Of a DNA stretch of 64,000 bases, positions 63,996-64,000 are shown piece after piece (the stretch's first letter is position 1; the number at the start of each line of letters is the position of its first letter). The notes beneath the pieces are model-generated. The model was not told where the DNA came from and searched no databases. It was given only the letters and a program-made list of their open reading frames with translations. The DNA is taken from the NCBI GenBank assembly GCA_024803745.1, contig JANJXV010000025.1, forward strand, positions 19,770,610-19,834,609, written 5' to 3'. The stretch is from Megascapheus bottae. Lineage: Eukaryota; Chordata; Mammalia; Rodentia; Geomyidae. The translations under genes were made by a program, and so were the position numbers.

Positions 63996-64000
63996 ATTGG

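Overview
This is mammalian nuclear DNA, and I find no protein-coding gene in it that I can support. Open frames are short, appear on both strands, and mostly lie in microsatellites or retroelements. The organism is most likely a geomyoid rodent (kangaroo rat, pocket mouse or pocket gopher). The most abundant young repeat is a two-part SINE of about 190 bp. Its left half looks like tRNA-Ala/ID, and its right half is what I recall being named Geo in the IDL-Geo family, described as restricted to Geomyoidea. The family name is from memory and was not checked against a database. Old pan-mammalian repeats (MIR, L2, L1M-type LINE, MaLR/ERVL-type LTRs) make up the older layer.

Layout. 1-9.7 kb: B1- and Geo-containing SINEs, a MaLR LTR (5.85-6.17 kb), a probable second LTR (8.76-9.17 kb) and much unassigned sequence. 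9.7-25 kb: a TG/GA microsatellite, several Geo SINEs, a 5'-truncated L1 with target duplication (13.3-14.2 kb), a perfect 22-bp tandem duplication (17.76 kb), ancient L1M pieces (18.0, 20.7, 21.5 kb) and a candidate conserved non-coding block (24.1-24.5 kb). 25-37 kb: Geo SINEs, an MLT-type LTR (26.3-26.8 kb), a candidate conserved block (27.3-27.7 kb), a long CCCT/CCTT tract (30.8-31.0 kb), two conserved-looking blocks (33.0-33.6 kb), and an old inverted L1 with a young SINE inside it (34.0-35.1 kb). 37-50 kb: an old multi-part SINE, a candidate conserved block at 37.9 kb, two SINEs stacked in one target site (41.7-42.1 kb), an AT-rich island (43.8-44.7 kb), a CT microsatellite (46.3 kb), a possible orphan exon (47.5 kb), a nested SINE (48.6-49.1 kb) and a twin-primed L1 (49.16-49.53 kb). 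50-64 kb: L1, L2 and MIR remnants, a candidate enhancer-like block (55.9-56.4 kb), MaLR LTRs interrupted by SINEs, a SINE nested in its own family (59.0-59.5 kb) and two tandem LTRs (61.3-62.1 kb).

The picture is intergenic or deep intronic DNA whose content is layered retrotransposition plus a few low-repeat, homeodomain-motif-rich blocks that may be regulatory. The most interesting signal is modular SINE evolution. One right-hand module (Geo) is attached to two unrelated left halves, one tRNA-derived and one 7SL/B1-like, and an older B1-B1-ID family preceded both. I found no CRISPR array, operon, functional tRNA/rRNA gene or novel protein system.
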